From contig NC_034009.1 in NCBI RefSeq assembly GCF_000346465.2, positions 6,804,079 to 6,868,078 of the forward strand: a stretch of DNA of 64,000 nt, read 5' to 3'. Of the stretch, positions 35,481 to 46,917 are shown piece after piece. Source of the stretch: Prunus persica. Lineage: Eukaryota > Streptophyta > Magnoliopsida > Rosales > Rosaceae. The translations under genes and the position numbers were made by a program. Within the stretch, counting starts at the first letter, position 1, and each line of letters starts with the position of its first letter. The notes beneath the pieces are model-generated. The model was given only the letters and a program-made list of their open reading frames with translations, made no database searches and had not been told where the DNA came from.

Positions 35481-35496
35481 TTTTCAAAAAAAAAAA

Positions 35497-36358
35497 ATGC
35501 AGCAACCTAGACCCTTCTTCCTCACTTTCTCTCTTTTCCTTAAACCATCTCTCTCTCCGCCATCAACCGCCTCACCTCAGCCCACTACTCCGCCAAAACA
35601 AGGACGGCCGTCACAACCTTCGAAGCCCAGACCTTCCTCGTTGTCACCGTCGCGCCTGCGGCCGGAATTGGCTCGGTTTTCATAAATTCTTCGTCGGCCT
35701 CGTTCTCTCTCCTCCGGCCACCAAATCTGACACCTGAGGTATGGTTTCTAGACTATTTTTCGTGCTCTAGCTTATGCTTGGGTAGGATTTAATTTATGGT
35801 CGCAATAGGTATCTCGAATTTAAACCCTAAGTTTTGGCCGGTTTTTGAATTTAAATTCCGGCCACTTATGGCCATTTTTCGGGGTAGGTCCGAGAACAAA
35901 AGTGGCTCCAATTGATGTTTGGAACCTAGGGTAGGAATTTTCCCATGATTGTTATCTCTTTGGACACCCAAACGCTGTCGGCGCGTGGGTTTATTGTAGC
36001 AGTGGGGCATTGGGTCCCAGTGCTATCCCCTAGTTGTCACGAGCGCGTAGGTTTGCTCGGATTTGAATTTGGTTATCATTTCATCTCGAATGAATTTCGC
36101 CTATTGTGCAATTTCCTGGTTTGATATGTTCGGATGTTGGATCGAACTCAAACTCATGTATGTTGTACCTTGTATTTCTATGATCGTGTAGAATTCGACG
36201 GATCGTGGATCAGAGTTCTGGATACTGAAAAATCACAAACCCTAGGTCAAGCTGTGCTTTTAATTAATTAGTTAAGATTCTTAATGAAATTGTATGTGCT
36301 TAGAATTATATTTTCGTAAATTGGATTAATTTGTATGTGTATTAATGAAATTGTGCAG
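35497..36358 (+). promoter_or_regulatory. 5' leader and first intron of the second CACTA gene, shared with LTR family L
   Basis: GC- and CT-rich leader (CTCTCCTCCGGCCACCAAAT) ending in a donor (CTGAG|GT at 35738/35739). A 620-bp intron ends TTGTGCAG at 36358, directly before the ATG at 36359. From about 35700 to 36245 the sequence follows the first part of LTR family L (compare 15680-16250): GGTATGGTTTCT, GTGGCTCCAA, CCTAGGGTAGGA, TTGTCACGAGCGCGTAGG and GATCGTGTAGAATTC. I infer a common promoter/leader module. Confidence 0.65.
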
Positions 36359-38159
36359 ATGTCAAACCTTATTAGAAGTCGTAAGGCGGTGACGACTGCA
36401 CAGAGTTCGCCTCACCTGGCTCATCCGTCATCTGCTGCCACTGCTCTAGCACTGATAGACCACTTGCCAGTTGGTCCCGGGGGGTCGCAACCGCCTGCGT
36501 CATCAGTGTCTTCAGTGGCACAACCTATTAGCGCCAGGCGTCATCACTGACCTGCCAGCACCACCGACACCACATCGACAGACGCTACTGGTGCGTCGAG
36601 GTCACAACTAGGTATAGATTTCCTTCAACTCCAGTTCTTTTTTTTTTGTATGTGTATTTTATAGTTGAATTTGTTATTTATTTAACGTTAATTTCATATT
36701 TCTTTGCAGCCAAGAAGAACACTCAGGGGCTGTGTCGACAGTTGAAAACAGCGAAGGTCACCTGGGTGACCGACAGTTGTATCAACATCGGATACGATGA
36801 GCTGCATCAGGCTGCATCGACGGCGGAGTTGCATAGCTCGTTGGCCCATGACATTGGTCACGTCTTTAGGACCCACTTATGTCGGTATGTATCCTACCTT
36901 ATTGGTCACGTTAAGACGGAGGTGCGCGACTAGTTGTCAGTATGTATCCTACCTTTTAATTCTTTTTCTTTCAAACTTTATATATTTCTATTACTTAATG
37001 TATGTAATTAATTTATTGCAGACGAACTACAACTTAGAGGACCTCGATAACGAGTCGTTGGCGTACGTCAACAGACTCTTCGCTGAGAGGTACAAGTAGT
37101 GGAAGAGCGACTTGCACCACCATTTTTAGGCTTTTGATGATTCGCAAGTCGCTCTTCAGAAGGGTTGCCCGAAGGAGCTTGAGGGGCGGGAGGATAGTTG
37201 GGCGTGGCTCTGCGCTCATTTTCATGTGCCCGATTATGTGGTATTTTTTAATATTAATTTCAAAGTTATTACATGTTTCTTACTAATGTTTATTTAATTT
37301 TTTATATTTCATTTTAATTTCAACTAATATGTTTATTTTTTGTATAACTTAATAAAGCCAAAGTCAATAAAGGCAATAGGAACAAGAAGACTCTTGTCCA
37401 CCATTCAGCTTCCAGGCCCCTTTCATATAGGATGGATGCACAGCGGCGGGTAATAATAAAATAATTTATATTCAATTTTTAATATGTCATTAATATTAAT
37501 TTATTTTTTTCGTACTAACATTTTTCTTCTCTTGTTTAATTCAAGGGGGTCCAAATTCCCAGAGATCGACGTCTTTGGCAATGTTTATATTCGACCTGGG
37601 AATGAGTTGGCCGAGTCCCTTCATGTTACGCATTCAAGTATTCTTTAATTTTAATTATTATGTTACGCATTCAAGTTTCAGGGTTATTATATGAATGTTT
37701 TAATTTATATTTTATGTTATGTTAAACAGACGATGGTGGAGAGGAGCCAGTTGGTTCTTCAGGAATCCGCCGCCCAACTTCCTCACAATACTCCGATCGC
37801 GTCTGTGGATCTTCCACAGGATGCTGGGTTTTAGATCTTGACGGAGACGTTGGATCAAACTCTCGGGAGGAGGTCGGGGACATATTGTCGAGGGATGGGG
37901 AATGCCCGGTGGAGGGAACATAGACCCCGTTCATCGTCGCAATCAAACAGTCAGGTGACTGCTTTGATAGCAAAGGTGGCCGAGCTTTAGAGTCAGATGT
38001 CTGTGCATCTGGAGTCCCTCGCGTGGTTTGGCATTCCAGTCCCACATTTTGATCCCTCGTCGACCTCCGAGCCTGTCCACCCGGAGCATGGCCACAGACC
38101 TCTGCCCCTGCGGACAATGTCCAAACCTCCGAGCCGCATCTGCCTGATGACCAAGTAGA
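36359..38159 (+). pseudogene. second CACTA gene (Transposase_24-like)
   Basis: Starts MSNLIRSRKAVTTAQSS just after the leader intron. Further exons read AKKNTQGLCRQLKTAKVTW (36710 on), TNYNLEDLDNESLAYVNRLF (37022 on) and NKGNRNKKTLVHHSASRPLS (37360 on). The last two read KFPEIDVFGNVYIRPGNELA (37553 on) and VTALIAKVAELESQM (about 37955). This order, with WKSDLHHHF and the Asn/Lys-rich block, matches plant Ptta/En/Spm Transposase_24 proteins, thought to bind subterminal repeats. Introns have GT/AG borders. In-frame stops (TGA 36548, TAG near 37097, and others) disable it. Confidence 0.75.
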
Positions 38160-38379
38160 TTTTGGAACATTGTTTGATTAGTTTTTTACTTTCATGATTA
38201 TATTTTAAAACATTTCTCTTGTAGTATACATTATTTTATATAATTTTTTGTTCTCTTCATTACATTTTTTATTATTGCAATTTCATTTTATTACCCAAAA
38301 AAAAAAATCAAATTTATTTTTTTACAAAATTAAAAAAAACTTAAAATTAAAATTAAATAATATATATTTTAATTTTGCT

Positions 38380-38904
38380 AGACGAAACATTTTTCGTCGC
38401 GCAAATTCACATTTTCCAAAATAAAAAAACATAAAACTACATTTTAAATAATATATATTTTATTCTTGCGTGACGAAGACTTTCGTCTCGCCAAAAATAA
38501 ATGCTCGACGATGACTATTTCGTCGCGCAACAATAATTGTCACGCAAATGTTGGACACACGAATCGCGCGACGAACACAAATAGTTGCGCAAATTGCTCC
38601 GACACAAGTTTTGTGACGGATATTATTCGTCGCGCAATGTACTCGCAATGAACATTCTTTCGTCGCGCAAAGGTTTGTGAGAAGAATAATTGTGTCGTCC
38701 CTAACCTTTTGTGCAACGAAGGTGTTACGTCGCTCAGTTCTGCGTGACCAATGCATAAACTTGGTGGCGCAAAGTCTTTCTTCACATTCTTTGCTCGACG
38801 GATTGTGTGCAACTAATTTTCTGTCACGCTGCAATTTGTGTGACTAAAAATAACTGTGCGCGATGAAATTCTCTTCGTCGCGCAAATCGTAAACTGTAGT
38901 AGTG
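38380..38904. repeat. right subterminal repeats and terminal inverted repeat of the CACTA element
   Basis: About 20 variants of TCGTCGCGCAA alternate with the reverse orientation (TTGCGCGACGA). The end is CTGTAGTAGTG at 38904, the reverse of CACTACTACAG. The 38160-38380 gap before it is AT-rich spacer. Confidence 0.8.
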
Positions 38905-38911
38905 AATGCAA

Positions 38912-39298
38912 GTGTGGCGTATTGTCTCGGTTTACTACAAAATGGTGAACAGTTCAAGGCTGTAAATTCCATTGATTCATTAAGTAGATCCGATACGTCT
39001 ACACTAAAGAAAGTTCAAGTCCAAAAGACACTTATCCTGATGTGTATTTTTTCTAATTTCTTCTCTAGTTTTTGACTCTGCATGTATTATTTTAAAAACA
39101 AATTTGCATTTCAAATGTGGGGTATTGTTGGAAGTTTAAAAGCAAATGTCCCACATTGGAGAAAACAAAAGGTTCCACATGCTTTATAAGCATGAAACCT
39201 TAACACCAATTAAATAAGATTGGTGGGCTGATGGGCTTGGTAGTGAAGGCTATCGTGGTTGTCTTGCTTGATTAATAATAATATTTAAATAATCAAGA
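38912..39298 (+). repeat. LTR-like segment next to the CACTA end
   Basis: A purine-rich run (AAATGTGGGGTATTG) is followed by TTGGAAGTTTAAAAGC near 39129 and a leader-like stretch (CCCACATTGGAGAAAAC). This is the usual look of a plant copia 3' border with an LTR start. Neither the end nor a partner LTR was found. Confidence 0.4.
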
Positions 39299-40142
39299 CT
39301 TGGCGTGTATTAGGCAGGTATCAATCTGATCCAGGCATTGCACATTGGAAGGCTGCAAAGAAAGTGTTGAGATATATGCAAAGAACAAAAGGACATATGT
39401 TAGTTTAAAGGTATCCATTAAACACAGTCTAAAAAAGATATATCGATCATTGGATTCATTTCAATTGAGTGATTTAATCCGGTATAAATATTAGAAAGGG
39501 CGGAAACACCATCTTCGCAAACATGAATAGATATATATCCTTATTTTACAATTTTTCCCAAAAAGGATTTATCTTTATCCCCAGCCTCGGAGGAAGGATT
39601 TTTCCTTGATGAAAAGTTTTCTATTTTTAGAGTTAAAATATAGCTTGGAGTTGGTTGGTTACACAGATTTAGATTTTGCAGGATGCAAAGATACTTCCCA
39701 GTCGACTTCCAGTTTTGTGTTCATGATGGGAGGAGGTGCAGTTGCTTGGAAGAGTGTAAAACAACCATCTATAGCTACATCTACTATGTTTGTTGAGTAC
39801 TTGGCATGTTATGAAGCTACTTCACATGCCATGTGGTTGAAGAATTTCATACATGACCTAAAAGTAGTTGATTCTATAGAGAAGCCTATTCAGCTGTTTT
39901 GTGACAATGAAGGAGCAGTGTTCTTTTGCAAGAACAATAAAAGGTCTGCTGGATTCAAGCATATGAAAGTGAAGTATTTGCCAGTAAGAGAAAAGGTTCG
40001 AGAGGGCTTAACCACTGTTGATTATATCAACACTACAGAAATGATAGCAGATCCCTTAAATAAAGCAATTCCAAACAATGCTTTTCATAAGCATGTGACC
40101 AATATGGGGTTACTGTCTAGTTTCGAAGATTCTTTGGTCTAG
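39299..40142 (+). pseudogene. copia reverse transcriptase end and RNase H
   Basis: About 39310-39408 reads HWKAAKKVLRYMQRTKGHML (end of the reverse transcriptase). After a diverged gap, 39606-40142 reads an open 178-residue frame: GYTDLDFAGCKDTSQSTSSF, VFMMGGGAVAWKSVKQ, EYLACYEATSHAMWLKN, then a C-terminal ADPLNKAIP. The active-site acidic residues are partly kept. It lacks all upstream domains, so it is a truncated element. Confidence 0.85.
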
Positions 40143-40652
40143 TGGGAGTTGATGACTTGTTCTCATTTCAGCTACTTTGTTTAAGTTTTGTTTGTTATTT
40201 GAGCTAGTGTTTTGTCCTATCATCTAGTTAAATTATTCTGGACATTTTGGATTCTTGAATGAATATTGATTCAATATTCATTGATTTTGCAATATGATTA
40301 TAGTTTACAGTTCAAGTTGTAAAAACTATTTAAGCTACAGGTAAGATCATGTATATAAATATATTGATCATAAAGAGGACCATTCGTGTGGTGAATAAAT
40401 AACTTCAAAGATTAGATCATTCATCACGTGATGTTGGACATAGCTTGTTGGTACTCTATGTGTATGTTACTGCTTGCTGTGATTATAGGTGGATGATACC
40501 ATGTAATGGTTATCATGTCTGTAGTCCTTTAAGTTGGTAATATTTGACAATGAGTTTGATATAGATATTGTTATCAAGCTGTCTTTCCAAACTGTGCACA
40601 TAAGGTTTTGATCCTTGATCTTTAAAGAAGAGTCTTAAATGGATGTTTCACT

Positions 40653-40860
40653 CAAGTGGGAGAATGTAAGAACTCTATTTGAGTTCACATCCATTTAGGA
40701 ATCCAATTTGATCAGGGATACAAGGGAGAGATAAGCTGGGTATACACGGATAAGTTTGATAGAGTTGAAGCTCTATCTCTCTTGTGGAATATCTATTATA
40801 TTAGGCTATGGATCGTTCTATTCTGGGGATTATGAGGGATGCTAATCAATACAAATTAAA
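40653..40860 (+). repeat. polypurine tract and probable 3' LTR start
   Basis: AAGTGGGAGAA (40653-40664) is followed by TGTAAGAACTCTATTTGAG at 40665, a typical copia tract and LTR start located about 520 bp after the RNase H stop. The 40143-40652 stretch between them is AT-rich, non-coding 3' sequence. The LTR end is not defined. Confidence 0.5.
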
Positions 40861-42137
40861 CTTATTAAACTGAAAACTAAGTTAAGGGAACAATGATTGG
40901 GGGGGATTTGGACGATTTAGACTAAAGTAATACTGACAGCAGCAAACAACTAAGTTGTGAATGAAATATGGATGAAGGGATAGCTAGAGGATTCTTCTCC
41001 TCACATGGAACATATGCACACAAATTGATCTCCAGTTACTCTTTCTATAAAGTATGAATGACAAAGCCCCAAATTAATTGTGAATGCACTAATTAACTCT
41101 CAGATCTTCCTAAGTTCATTGAATTGGACTCAGCGACACAATCAAATTATCCTTATCAAGTTCCCTATAAGAACAGCATGATAGAGATACAAATCAAAGA
41201 TCATTAAGTTCTATGAAAATCATAAGCCTTGACAAGGCATTTGTAACTATGAAAAGCACGATACTTCTGCCAGGAATTTACTTAACGCAATCATGACTAG
41301 TGACTTTTACTACTTGTGAATATAAGTTCATAACGATTTGGCGAAATTCTCTTATATTCTAGCATCAAATCCCTGCATATAAACTAAGTATGCATCCTTA
41401 ATAAACATACAAGAATAAGTCCTCAATAAAACATAAAAGTAAATCACATTCATACTTTATGAAACCATAACTGGAAGTAATCAATTCATATAAAACATAT
41501 GTCCATGGCTTCGAATTCACCTCTAACTAAGAAGAGATTCAGTCGCACATGTTCATAATAATTGAAAAGCAATCTAGAATAAATATTTAAACTAATCAAG
41601 GGAAGAACTCTGAAAACCCCAATGGATGCAGCAGGTTTCGGCTCCAAGTTCTTCTTCTCTCTTTCTCCTTTCTTGCTACGGCACCAAAAGAACTCCTTTC
41701 TCCTGCGGCAACCCCTTCTTTATATATGTGGTAGATCTAGGGTAAAAAGGCCCAGCAGAAAACCTAGAAATTAGGGTTTTGTTTGGCCACCTTTTTAGGA
41801 AAGAGGTGCAGCCCCAATGCTTTCTTCTAGAACCATGTTTTTAGGTTTCCTAATCTGAAATTAATCTCCCATTTTTCTTGCTGGAATTTAGGTAGAATAG
41901 GATTAGGATAAGGTAAAATAAAATAAAATCAGTTAGGGTTGTTTCCTCCCAGAAGCTGATTCTTGAATTAATTTCCCCATCTTTTTAGCACATTCCTAGC
42001 CTCTTTGAACTTCAAAAACGTCCATCCACCTTGCCCCATGCATATGCTATCCATTCCAAGTCCAAAACTGCTCTAAAATGCTCCAAAATGCCCTTTCTTG
42101 CCAATCTTGCCATCTGGACCTACAATAGTACGAAAAT
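40861..42137. other. unassigned spacer
   Basis: No gene recognised. It may include the rest of an LTR. About 41640-41760 has a CT-rich, leader-like stretch (TTCTTCTCTCTTTCTCC), and 41920-41940 a run of AAAATAA units. Bases 42133-42137 (AAAAT) are the left target duplication of the next LTR. Confidence 0.4.
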
Positions 42138-44655
42138 TGTAACAACCCGGTCCTTAAATAATATTTAATCATGAATTAATTGGGGAGAAAGATAATTTTG
42201 CCCTAGAATAATTTAGTAAGGAAAAAAGTTGACTTTTGATCGGGAAGGAGTTTGGAAATTTCTCCTTGCACCCTTGTGTAGAGCGCGACGGAACTAGTCT
42301 GTAGACACGTAGTAGACTCGAATCGGGGTCATAACGCAAAAATTACGGTCAAAGTACGTAGAGGGGCAAAACAGTAATTTACAAAGTCAGGATTTTAAAA
42401 CCCCATTCTCTCCCTCTTCTCCTTCAGTCTCTCTTCTCTCTCCCCGTAGCCTTTCTCCATGCGTCCTCCCTAGCCAAACCTCCATCACCACCCAGCCACC
42501 ACCAACCGACAACCCAACCCACCGGGCTTGTTCTGCCGCCACCCCAGCACCTTCCCCGACCGAGCTCCGAAGCCAGTCGCAACGAAACAGCCGGAAAATT
42601 CAAACGGAGTCGCCAATTTTGACAAAACTTCCAAGTTTTTGATCTCCGTCTCCTGCCACCAAATCGGACGATCAAGGTATGGATTCTTACCTTTTTTTCA
42701 CGACTTAGCTGATGGTTGGGTATGAGTGGAACGATTTCTAGTCTAGGTAGATCAAATCACGATCCAAAGTTTGGCCAGTTTGAGAATGAAATTCCGGCCA
42801 CTTCCGGCTAGTTTTTGGGGTTAGTTCAAGAACAATAGTGGCTTCAAATCATGTTCTAAACCTAGGGTAGGAAGTTGGGCTTAGGATTTTGAAGTTTTCC
42901 GATCGCCAAAATTTATCAAGCCACCCATGCGCAGGGTAGATAACACATTCTGTTCTAGTGTGATCCTGGTGTTATCACAAGCGCGTAGGAATTCGCGGAT
43001 CTTAATTTGGACAACGTTCGAACCCCGAACGGATATCGGATATTGTGTGATTTTCGAGTTTAATACAGTTGGCCGTTGGATCATAATCATCTTCAGATAT
43101 GTTGTTTTAGACATTTTCAGCATCGTGTATGATTCGACGGATTGTGAATTGGAGTCTTGGATACTCCGAAATCGTGAACCTAGGGTTAGGTTTACAATAA
43201 TTATCCAATGGTACGATCGTGGTCAATCTAATCGTCTGATCGAGGTCAAACTATCCGGACTTATGTCCTAGGTATTTTAAAACCCCTAGGCGCTTTCGGA
43301 TCAAAATTGTAAGGTCGTGGGCCCACGAGGTCCCGGGTTGACTTTTTGGGACTTCAGCGCTTTTGAGTCCCGAGGTACTTCTCAACCATCCCAAATATAA
43401 GGAAAGCTTTTGTGGGTATAGGAAATGTTTGTAAATTAGTGCACGCACTTCTAGGAGCCAGGAGTCAGAGTTTTATTTAAATGCTTTTACCGAGCAGTTT
43501 TATTAATTAGATATTTATGATGTTTAATCAAGCACACGGGCACGGACCGACCAGCAGGAAGGACCTTTAAGAGGTTCAGCTAGCTCGGATCAGGGGTGAG
43601 TGGACCTTTGCTTTCAAAATGATTTTATGCAATTAGTGATCTACGGAAGTATGCTTTAGATTGAGGGTTTTCTAGCATGTATTGAGGTTGAGTATTTTAT
43701 TTACTTGCTGCCGAGAGGAGAGTACCTGAGTATAGTAAAGGTAAGAACTTTAAAATCGGTTAGGAGGATGGCAGTGTTTTAAGGTGAGAGGAGATAGTGT
43801 TATTTATTTTTAAGTAGAGTCTTTAGTTAAGTCAGCATGCTTGGCTTTTACCCCACGAGACTTAGGGATATCCGAACTGTGGGAGCGAGAAATGCAACTC
43901 AGGTGGGCTTAGTGTCCTTTGAATCTTGCGAGGAGGGCGGATTAGGCTACCCTGAGTCCTGCAAGGGTGTGTCACCACGGTGACACGAGGTATAAATAGT
44001 AAGTTAGGGTTTTGGCGAGAATAAATAAGTATGCCTTAATGATAGGTTGAGTTTTACCTTAATATCTTCCAGCAAAAGTATTGTTTGGTGTTAATGTATA
44101 AATATGAATGCATGAGTTCAGTATGAGTATATTTGAGGATATTGATTCTGTTTTCAGAAATTTTTTTACAAGTGAGGTTAGCATGTTCTTATACTATTTT
44201 CTAAACCTTGTTTTTGGTCCACTCACGATTTTCAATGTTTTGCACCCCCAGGCAGTAGGCGTGCACAGTGACCCACCACAGGGCCGTTTTCCACTTTCCG
44301 GGTTTCCCTTAGTTTGATGTAGGCTCTATGTTTTTTAGCTGACTTCTTTTGTATTTTCTTAGTGTTGCTCTGATAACCTACCCTAGAACTTAGTTTTAAA
44401 CTGTTGGACTGTATATATGTACTTACGCAGGCAGTTGGATTGTATATATATGCTTATTTTGACAGGTAAAAATTTGGGAATTGTTCAGATTACAGGGGAG
44501 GCTCCGCCAAATTTTTGGTAGAAGTCAAGCTTGTTTTTAAACTGAAATTTTGTTAAAAGGGTAATTAGGTCATTTGTGCTCAGCACCTGCCAGGTGTCGA
44601 ACACGCACAGGGTTCGACTCGGATTCCAAAGTGGAATTTAGGTCGGGTCCTGTCA
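42138..44655 (+). repeat. 2.5-kb solo LTR (family L, copy 3)
   Basis: Starts TGTAACAACCCGGTCC and ends GGTCGGGTCCTGTCA, with AAAAT on both sides (42133-42137 and 44656-44660). It matches copy 1 in order: CT-rich leader, CGGACGATCAAG|GTATGG donor (42676/42677), GTGGCTTCAAAT, CCTAGGGTAGGA, AAGCGCGTAGGAATTCGCGG, and the end region GGGGAGGCTCCGCC. The hairpin array of copy 1 is not present here. Instead 43500-44030 has unrelated sequence with one short hairpin (GTGTCACCACGGTGACAC). No coding capacity. Confidence 0.8.
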
Positions 44656-44659
44656 AAAA

Positions 44660-44963
44660 TAAGCTAAATCACTCTAATAAATGGGAATTAACTAAGTAAA
44701 TGCAAAGAAATAAGATTGCAAAGTAGCATAAATATGCTCCTATCACTTGCTCTAATGGTTTCTCAAGGTTAGTACTTATAGATTACATGTGAAATAGAAC
44801 TTACAGGATGGTCTTCATTTTGTGCAATAGAGATACTTGATTCTCTATTTATATGAAAAATAGATCTGGAGGCAGACGAGTAGGTGCTGCTGAGTGTGCT
44901 CTATTTATATTTTTGGTTGTTGAAATAATAAGTGAATGAGGCAATGACAGGGCTGAGAGATAC
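44660..44963 (-). other. relic of a UGT upstream region, left part
   Basis: From about 44805 to 44963 the sequence matches 52350-52507 (GATGGTCTTCATTTTGTGC, CTCTATTTATATGAAAAATA, GCAATGACAGGGCTGAGAG). On the minus strand it resembles the leader and TATA region of UGT-C (TATAAATAGAGC). No coding exon remains next to it. The relic continues at 46464 beyond the inserted LTR element. Confidence 0.55.
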
Positions 44964-46463
44964 TGATGCAGGAGCATAGGGGTGGATCAAGATAGATATT
45001 TAGCATTTAATTAGTTATTTCATGATATATTGTTATTTTCTTATTTAGGTAGTTTTAGGATATCTTTTATTATTTATGTGTGATTTTATAATTAATTAGT
45101 TTACTTTTGGACCAAGTAGCCTTGGTGCCCAAGTCTTGTAAAGCCTATAAATAAGGCTAATATAATAGTTGTAGGGGAGAGATATGTTGATGATTAGTAA
45201 AATAGTTTATTTGTGGCATGGATTTGCTACGATATATGTGAGTTTGTACTAGCCCTAGATTTCGGTGCTCGTGTATGTGGTTGGTGACTTGTGTCCGGAT
45301 CCCGATCCCCATCAATTGGTATCAGAGCTATAGCTCAAGATCTGCTTTATCGGAAAGGTTTTTGGATGGAGGGTCGTGTTAACAACTACAACGACAATGA
45401 CATGGAGGAAATTAGGAGGATGCTACGGCAACTTACGGAACGCATTGCTCGCATTGAAGCTCGAACCCAGATGGGTAAGAGTTCTGACGGGGAAGGATGT
45501 GTGAACCCTTATCTAAACCGAGTAGCTCGCATCGATACTCTAAGCCGTGGGAGTCTCGACAGGGAGTACAAGGGAGATAGCCCTTTTCATTATTGCGCTC
45601 CGCTGTGTGAGTCAAGAAGAGGGGCACGGTTATTCTCATTGTGTCTTTGAAGGTTAAATGAATTTGGTAATTTTGATGCATCTTTTTCTTCATTAAAGTT
45701 ATTAAATTTAGATTTACCTCCAATATTTGATCCTTGCAACTGCGAAAATTGCAATAAAAATTGTTTGGGTGTTCAAAGCAATTTGTTGATCAGGACAGTG
45801 AAGAGATGAGAATTGAGAAAACTTTTGAAGATATTATTGATTTTATGGGCATTAATATTTTCACTTGGAAGGTTGCCACAAATCTGGTTGATTTTGTCAA
45901 TCGGTTGAAGATTCTAGAGAGAAACATTTGCATTGTTAGAAGGAGTAAGAAGATGCCAAGAATAACGAAATATTACAAATATCTTTTTATTTGGAAAGGA
46001 AGGTTTCAATTGGATGCTAAAAGATCTAGAATTAACATGAAGCAATTGAAGATTCTACTCGGACTTTCCTCAATCAAAGGCTTGAAGAGGACGAATTCTT
46101 TCCAATCAGGAGAGTCTGATGCAGGAGCATAGGGGTGGATCAAGATAGATATTTACCATTTAATTAGTTATTTCATGATATATTATTATTTTCTTATTTA
46201 GGTAGTTTTAGGATATCTTTTATTATTTATGTGTGATTTTATAATTAATTAGTTTACTTTTGGACCATTGGTGTCCAAGTCTTGTAAAGCCTATAAATAA
46301 GGCTAATGTAATAGTTGTAGGGGGATATATATATGTTGATGATTAATAAAATAGTTTATTTGTGGCATGGATTTGCTACGATATATGTGAGTTTGCACTT
46401 GTCCTAGATTTCGGTACTCGTGTATGTGGTTGGTGACCTGTGTCCGGATCCTGATCCCCATCA
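44964..46463 (+). mobile_element. 1.5-kb non-autonomous LTR retrotransposon
   Basis: The 5' LTR is 44964-45314 (351 bp) and the 3' LTR is 46117-46463 (347 bp), both TGATGCAGGAGC...CCCCATCA. The target duplication GATAC is on both sides (44959-44963 and 46464-46468). A tRNA-iMet primer site (TTGGTATCAGAGC) directly follows the 5' LTR, and a purine tract (CAGGAGAGTC) precedes the 3' LTR. The ~800-bp interior has short gag-like pieces (IRRMLRQLTERIARIEAR at about 45405; a basic stretch at 45800-46100) but no pol. LTRs differ at several positions, so it is older than the 6.9-kb element. Confidence 0.93.
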
Positions 46464-46917
46464 GATACTTGGTTCTCAAACGAACAATGAGTGAGAATTT
46501 ATTGTTGACGAAATCTGTTTCGTGGTATTTGGGACGATATGAAAGCAGATAAGGAATGATGGTATCGCATGGTCCACGCCCCAGTACCAGCACAATTCCA
46601 CTATCATTACAAAGGTGAAAAAGCTTGGCTCTTTAACATTGAGGAGGAGTTCTTCTTTACAACCAATGTGGTTTTGAGGAAAAGGTCCTCCTCAATTTTA
46701 CAGAGTCAAAGTGTTTACACAAGTTCATTGAGACTACTGAGACTATTGACATGCAAATCAACGCCCTTTTTCACTGCCCATTCATGAGAACACCTCTAAT
46801 TATTAATAGATACATGAACCTCACATTCGAGTTTAATGAAAATCATATTTTATTGAAAAAAGATGATCAAATTTATTCTAATTGATCTCCAAGCTTTCCA
46901 CATATATACTTGATATA
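46464..46917. other. right half of the UGT upstream relic and spacer
   Basis: 46464-46645 continues the relic split by the LTR element and matches 52504-52680 (TGAGAATTTATTGTTGA, GGTATTTGGGACGAT, GGTCCACGCCCCAGTACCAG). The rest to 46917 is spacer and the 3' flank of UGT-C. Confidence 0.6.

Larger units (their letters stand above)
28860..38904 (+). mobile_element. CACTA (En/Spm) transposon locus
   Basis: Contents in order: a decayed TNP2 transposase (30061-33618), arrays of GTCGCGCAA-type subterminal repeats (33890-35480), a leader module, a second decayed transposase gene (36359-38159), more subterminal repeats (38380-38890), and a right terminal repeat. The last reads CACTACTACAGTTTACG on the minus strand and ends at 38904. 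No matching left CACTACTAC end was found, so the left border is approximate. The internal subterminal block suggests two nested or fused elements. Both genes are broken. Confidence 0.75.

Noticed and set aside
42424..42675. Minus-strand Gly/Arg/Trp-rich frame in LTR copy 3
   Set aside because: It is the reverse of the GC-rich LTR leader. The same artefact appears at 15490-15729.
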